Positions 5,914 through 7,719 of a DNA stretch of 7,719 bases are shown piece after piece. The notes under the pieces were generated by a model, which saw nothing but the letters and a program-made list of their open reading frames with translations, did no database searches and was not told the DNA's origin. Both the position numbers and the translations under genes were made by a program. How positions within the stretch are numbered: position 1 is the stretch's first letter; the number at the start of each line of letters is the position of its first letter. The stretch comes from an uncultured Acidimicrobiia bacterium. Lineage in GTDB: Bacteria > Actinomycetota > Acidimicrobiia > Spongiisociales > JAENVV01. The DNA is taken from NCBI GenBank assembly GCA_905480085.1, contig CAJQPD010000224.1, forward strand, positions 1-7,719. Reading direction: 5' to 3'.

Positions 5914-7140
5914 ATGAAACTCGCCGTATTGTCCAGGGCACCCCATGCGTACAGCACCCAGCGCCTCAAGACGGCCGCTCTTGAACGCGGCCATGAAGTC
6001 CGCGTATTGAATACACTTCGATTCGCCATCGACCTCTCGGGTGAAGTCCCCGATATGCAGTACCGGGGAAAGCGTCTCACGGAGTATGACGCCGTTCTCC
6101 CGCGGATCGGCACCTCGATCACCTTCTATGGCATGGCAGTCGTTCGCCAATTCGAACAGATGGACGTCTATACGCCGAACACCGCCCATGGCATCGCGAA
6201 CTCCCGCGACAAGCTGCGGTCCATTCAAATCTTGTCGAGGCATGACATCGGGATACCGGCCACCATGTTCGTGCGCGATCGAGCCGATGTGCTCCCAGCC
6301 ATTGAGCAGGTGGGTGGCGAATCGGTCGTCATAAAGCTTCTGGAGGGGACCCAAGGTATCGGGGTAATCCTGGCTCCGGACAAGAGGGTTGCCGAGGCGG
6401 TGATCGAAACCCTGCAGAGCACCAAACAGAACGTCCTCATACAACAGTTCATCGCCGAAAGCCGGGGCAAGGACATCCGGGCATTCGTAATCGGTGATCG
6501 CGTCGTGGCTGCCATGCGGAGAAGCGCCGTTGGCGATGAGTTCCGTTCAAATGTGCATCGGGGTGGTACGACGCAGGTCGTCGAACTCGACGCCGAGTAT
6601 GAGAGGGTGGCGGTTCAAGCTGCCCAGATCATGGGCCTGAGAGTGGCCGGGGTAGACATGCTGGAGAGCGACCGTGGGCCGTTGGTCATGGAAGTCAACA
6701 GCTCGCCCGGCCTTGAGGGCATCGAGGGGGCGACCGATCTGGATATCGCCGGGGCCATCGTCGATTACATTGCCAGCCAGGTCGACTTCCCTGAATTGGA
6801 CATCCGGCAACGATTGACCGTCTCCACGGGCTACGGCGTTTCCGAACTTCTGGTCCGCCAAGGAGCCGACATTCTCGGCAAGACCATCGACGAATCCGGT
6901 CTTCGTGAGAGGGATATAGCGGTTCTCACCCTGACGAGGGGAACGACGGTCATCCCGAACCCGAAGAGTTCGCGAGTGTTGGAGGAACACGATCGGCTGC
7001 TCTGCTTTGGAAGGCTTGAGGCCATGCGCGATCTCGTACCGGCCAAACGACGCCGAAAGGCCCAGCCGAAGTTGAAGCCACTTCCGCACGACTCGCTTCC
7101 AAATTTCGTGGACGACACGCTGGACATCGGGATTCGATGA
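5914..7140 (+). CDS. rimK: RimK-type ATP-grasp glutamate ligase fused to an RCK_C (TrkA C-terminal) domain
   Basis: The protein has 408 residues, about 100 more than E. coli RimK. Residues 1-290 are a complete RimK: MKLAVLSRAPHAYSTQRL start, LPRIGTSITFYG (62-73), ATP-grasp Lys141 in VVIKLLEGTQGIGV, QQFIAESRGKDIRAFVIG (177-194), FRSNVHRGG (210-218), and the metal ligands Asp248, Glu260 and Asn262 in VAGVDML and MEVNSSPGLEGIE. These numbers coincide with the E. coli enzyme as I recall it. Known members add glutamate to the C-terminus of ribosomal protein S6. Residues about 302-375 are extra and read as an RCK_C domain: GYGVSELLVRQGADILGKT, GLRERDIAVL, VIPNPKSSRVL, HDRLLCFGRLEAM. A basic KRRRKAQPKLK (378-388) and an acidic tail follow. 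The ATG at 5914 is preferred over GTG 5908 because AGGA is nine bases away and it gives the family N-terminus. It is the second gene of the operon. Confidence 0.95.
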   Translation: MKLAVLSRAPHAYSTQRLKTAALERGHEVRVLNTLRFAIDLSGEVPDMQYRGKRLTEYDAVLPRIGTSITFYGMAVVRQFEQMDVYTPNTAHGIANSRDKLRSIQILSRHDIGIPATMFVRDRADVLPAIEQVGGESVVIKLLEGTQGIGVILAPDKRVAEAVIETLQSTKQNVLIQQFIAESRGKDIRAFVIGDRVVAAMRRSAVGDEFRSNVHRGGTTQVVELDAEYERVAVQAAQIMGLRVAGVDMLESDRGPLVMEVNSSPGLEGIEGATDLDIAGAIVDYIASQVDFPELDIRQRLTVSTGYGVSELLVRQGADILGKTIDESGLRERDIAVLTLTRGTTVIPNPKSSRVLEEHDRLLCFGRLEAMRDLVPAKRRRKAQPKLKPLPHDSLPNFVDDTLDIGIR

Positions 7141-7172
7141 TCCCCGGATGATCTCCGGCAGACCAGGACTGC

Positions 7173-7349
7173 GTGGAGGTCGACCTGTCGATCTTCCGGT
7201 TCCTCCAGCGGCTAGGCGAAGTCTTGAGTTTCGGCCAACTCGCAGACGAGTTCTCTAGTTCTGCCCGACGACGACGATTGCAGAACACCTACGGCCGGCC
7301 GGGAATTAACGACATGATGGTCCGACAATCCAGTCGGACCATCACCTGA
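7173..7349 (+). CDS. Doubtful small hypothetical ORF
   Basis: A 58-codon frame begins with GTG at 7173, with AGGA four bases upstream, and ends with TGA at 7347-7349. The first half, VDLSIFRFLQRLGEVLSF (3-20), looks protein-like. It is followed by GQLADEF (21-27), SSSARRRRLQ (28-37) and an Arg/Ser-rich tail. The last codons coincide with the stem of the 7315-7344 hairpin, which argues that the end is shaped by RNA or DNA structure instead of protein. It lies 32 bases after rimK on the same strand. I do not recognise a family. It may be a small gene, a remnant or chance. Confidence 0.18.
   Translation: MEVDLSIFRFLQRLGEVLSFGQLADEFSSSARRRRLQNTYGRPGINDMMVRQSSRTIT
7315..7344. terminator. 12-bp perfect hairpin, possible terminator of the rimK operon
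   Basis: TGATGGTCCGAC (7315-7326) and GTCGGACCATCA (7333-7344) form a perfect 12-bp stem around the six-base loop AATCCA. It lies 174 bases after the rimK stop on the downstream side. No T-run follows on either strand, so intrinsic termination is uncertain; such U-poor hairpins are often taken as terminators in GC-rich bacteria. The inverted repeat itself is certain, the function is not. Confidence 0.45.
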
Positions 7350-7606
7350 ATACGCGCTAACGCCGGCTATAACGAGCTTCGATGGTTCCCAACACAAGAT
7401 CCAATCCACTCTGGCTCGGGAACGCCGACAAACCTGAGCCAACCACGCCGCGCCGTGTCCCAGGCCCACGATCGACGGTTAGTCGACCGAACGATTTGGG
7501 GCCCGATCCTTTGACGTCGCCAGATGGGCGATTGCGGCGAAATAGTTGTCTGGCCATGAGCGTTCTCCGAAAATTCTGTCAAGTGAGATGTTGCTCAGAG
7601 TCTAGC

Positions 7607-7620
7607 GTTGTTCGAACAAC
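7607..7620. promoter_or_regulatory. 14-bp perfect palindrome, possible operator
   Basis: GTTGTTCGAACAAC is self-complementary over all 14 bases, the form expected of a site for a dimeric helix-turn-helix regulator. It contains GTTCGAAC but not the spaced GAAC-N4-GTTC arrangement of the actinobacterial LexA box. It abuts the hairpin at 7621. The gene it might control is not in view and may start beyond the right edge. Confidence 0.35.
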
Positions 7621-7647
7621 TTATCGCCGATCGGAGATCGGCGATAA
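7621..7647. repeat. 12-bp perfect inverted repeat with 3-base loop
   Basis: TTATCGCCGATC (7621-7632) and GATCGGCGATAA (7636-7647) pair fully around GGA. The element starts at the base after the 14-bp palindrome. Its CCGATCG core (7627-7633) recurs at 7691-7697, where CGATCG is itself repeated two bases later (7692-7697 and 7700-7705). It could be an operator, a hairpin terminator without a T-run, or a REP-like element. Confidence 0.55.
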
Positions 7648-7719
7648 TCCGGCTCAGCTTGAGTCGGCGAACCGCAGTTGAGTGGCGACACCGATCGTCC
7701 GATCGCCGGGAAGCTGGAA

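Larger units (their letters stand above)
7141..7719. other. Gene-poor region with palindromes, no recognisable gene
   Basis: No frame on either strand gives a protein I recognise. The longest open frames are rich in Arg, Ser and Pro and have scattered rare starts, as expected of non-coding GC-rich DNA. The region does contain structured elements: a hairpin at 7315-7344, a 14-bp palindrome at 7607-7620 and a hairpin at 7621-7647, plus CGATCG twice at 7692-7705. A TATAAC (7368-7373) lies eight bases before an ATG at 7382, which opens a 99-codon frame of unconvincing composition. I see no tRNA, rRNA or decayed transposase. Confidence 0.6.

Noticed and set aside
5359..6444. 361-codon minus-strand frame opposite the protease and rimK genes
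   Set aside because: It is a long antisense frame typical of GC-rich DNA. The plus strand over the same bases encodes two well-recognised proteins, and the minus translation matches no family.
6547..7089. 180-codon minus-strand frame opposite rimK
   Set aside because: It is an antisense shadow of the conserved ATP-grasp and RCK_C coding sequence, with no recognisable domain.
7607..7620. Palindrome as a LexA/SOS box
   Set aside because: The actinobacterial LexA site has GAAC and GTTC half sites separated by four bases. Here the order is GTTC-GAAC with no gap, so it does not fit.
7382..7681. 99-codon plus-strand frame with TATAAC eight bases before its ATG
   Set aside because: The -10-like match is attractive, but the product is dominated by Arg, Ser and Pro, has no motif and runs through the palindrome and hairpin at 7607-7647, so I treat it as non-coding.

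Overview
The window is GC-rich chromosomal DNA (by eye in the high fifties, percent), densely coded, with no insertion sequences, tRNA, rRNA or CRISPR. Several genes have no Shine-Dalgarno sequence and instead carry a TANNNT-like -10 element 7 to 9 bases before the start codon. The carbonic anhydrase closely resembles the short mycobacterial type (Rv1284-like, from memory). Together these suggest a member of the Actinomycetota, perhaps an environmental lineage of moderate GC. That placement is an inference and no marker gene settles it.

Positions 1 to about 4608 are a cell-surface or exopolysaccharide locus written on alternating strands. On the minus strand, a P-loop kinase with a nucleotidyltransferase-like N-terminal domain (1768 to 836) is translationally coupled through an ATGA overlap to an aminoglycoside-phosphotransferase-fold kinase (839 running off the left edge). 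Diverging from it on the plus strand is a GT4 glycosyltransferase (1795 to 2877). This converges, with a 22-base tail overlap, on a minus-strand NodB-type polysaccharide deacetylase (3584 to 2856). A polyprenyl-phosphate sugar-1-phosphate transferase (about 3799 to 4608, plus) would start lipid-linked glycan assembly. A plausible sequence is that the sugar transferase primes the lipid carrier, the GT4 enzyme extends it and the deacetylase trims it. The two small-molecule kinases would serve the same pathway in an unknown way.

Positions 4609 to 4827 hold nested inverted repeats that may end transcription of the sugar transferase. Positions 4828 to 5337 encode a beta-carbonic anhydrase.

Positions 5453 to 7140 are a two-gene operon: a RimB-like retropepsin-fold protease (PF05618 type) and a RimK-type ATP-grasp glutamate ligase. 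In Pseudomonas these families remove and add glutamate tails on ribosomal protein S6. Here RimK carries an extra C-terminal domain that reads as an RCK_C (TrkA C-terminal) ligand-binding domain, followed by a basic tail. This fusion is the most interesting feature of the window, because it suggests a small-molecule signal controlling protein glutamylation.

Positions 7141 to 7719 contain no recognisable gene. They hold one doubtful 58-codon frame, a 12-bp-stem hairpin, a 14-bp palindrome, a second 12-bp-stem hairpin and a further pair of CGATCG motifs, so they look like terminator and regulatory DNA.
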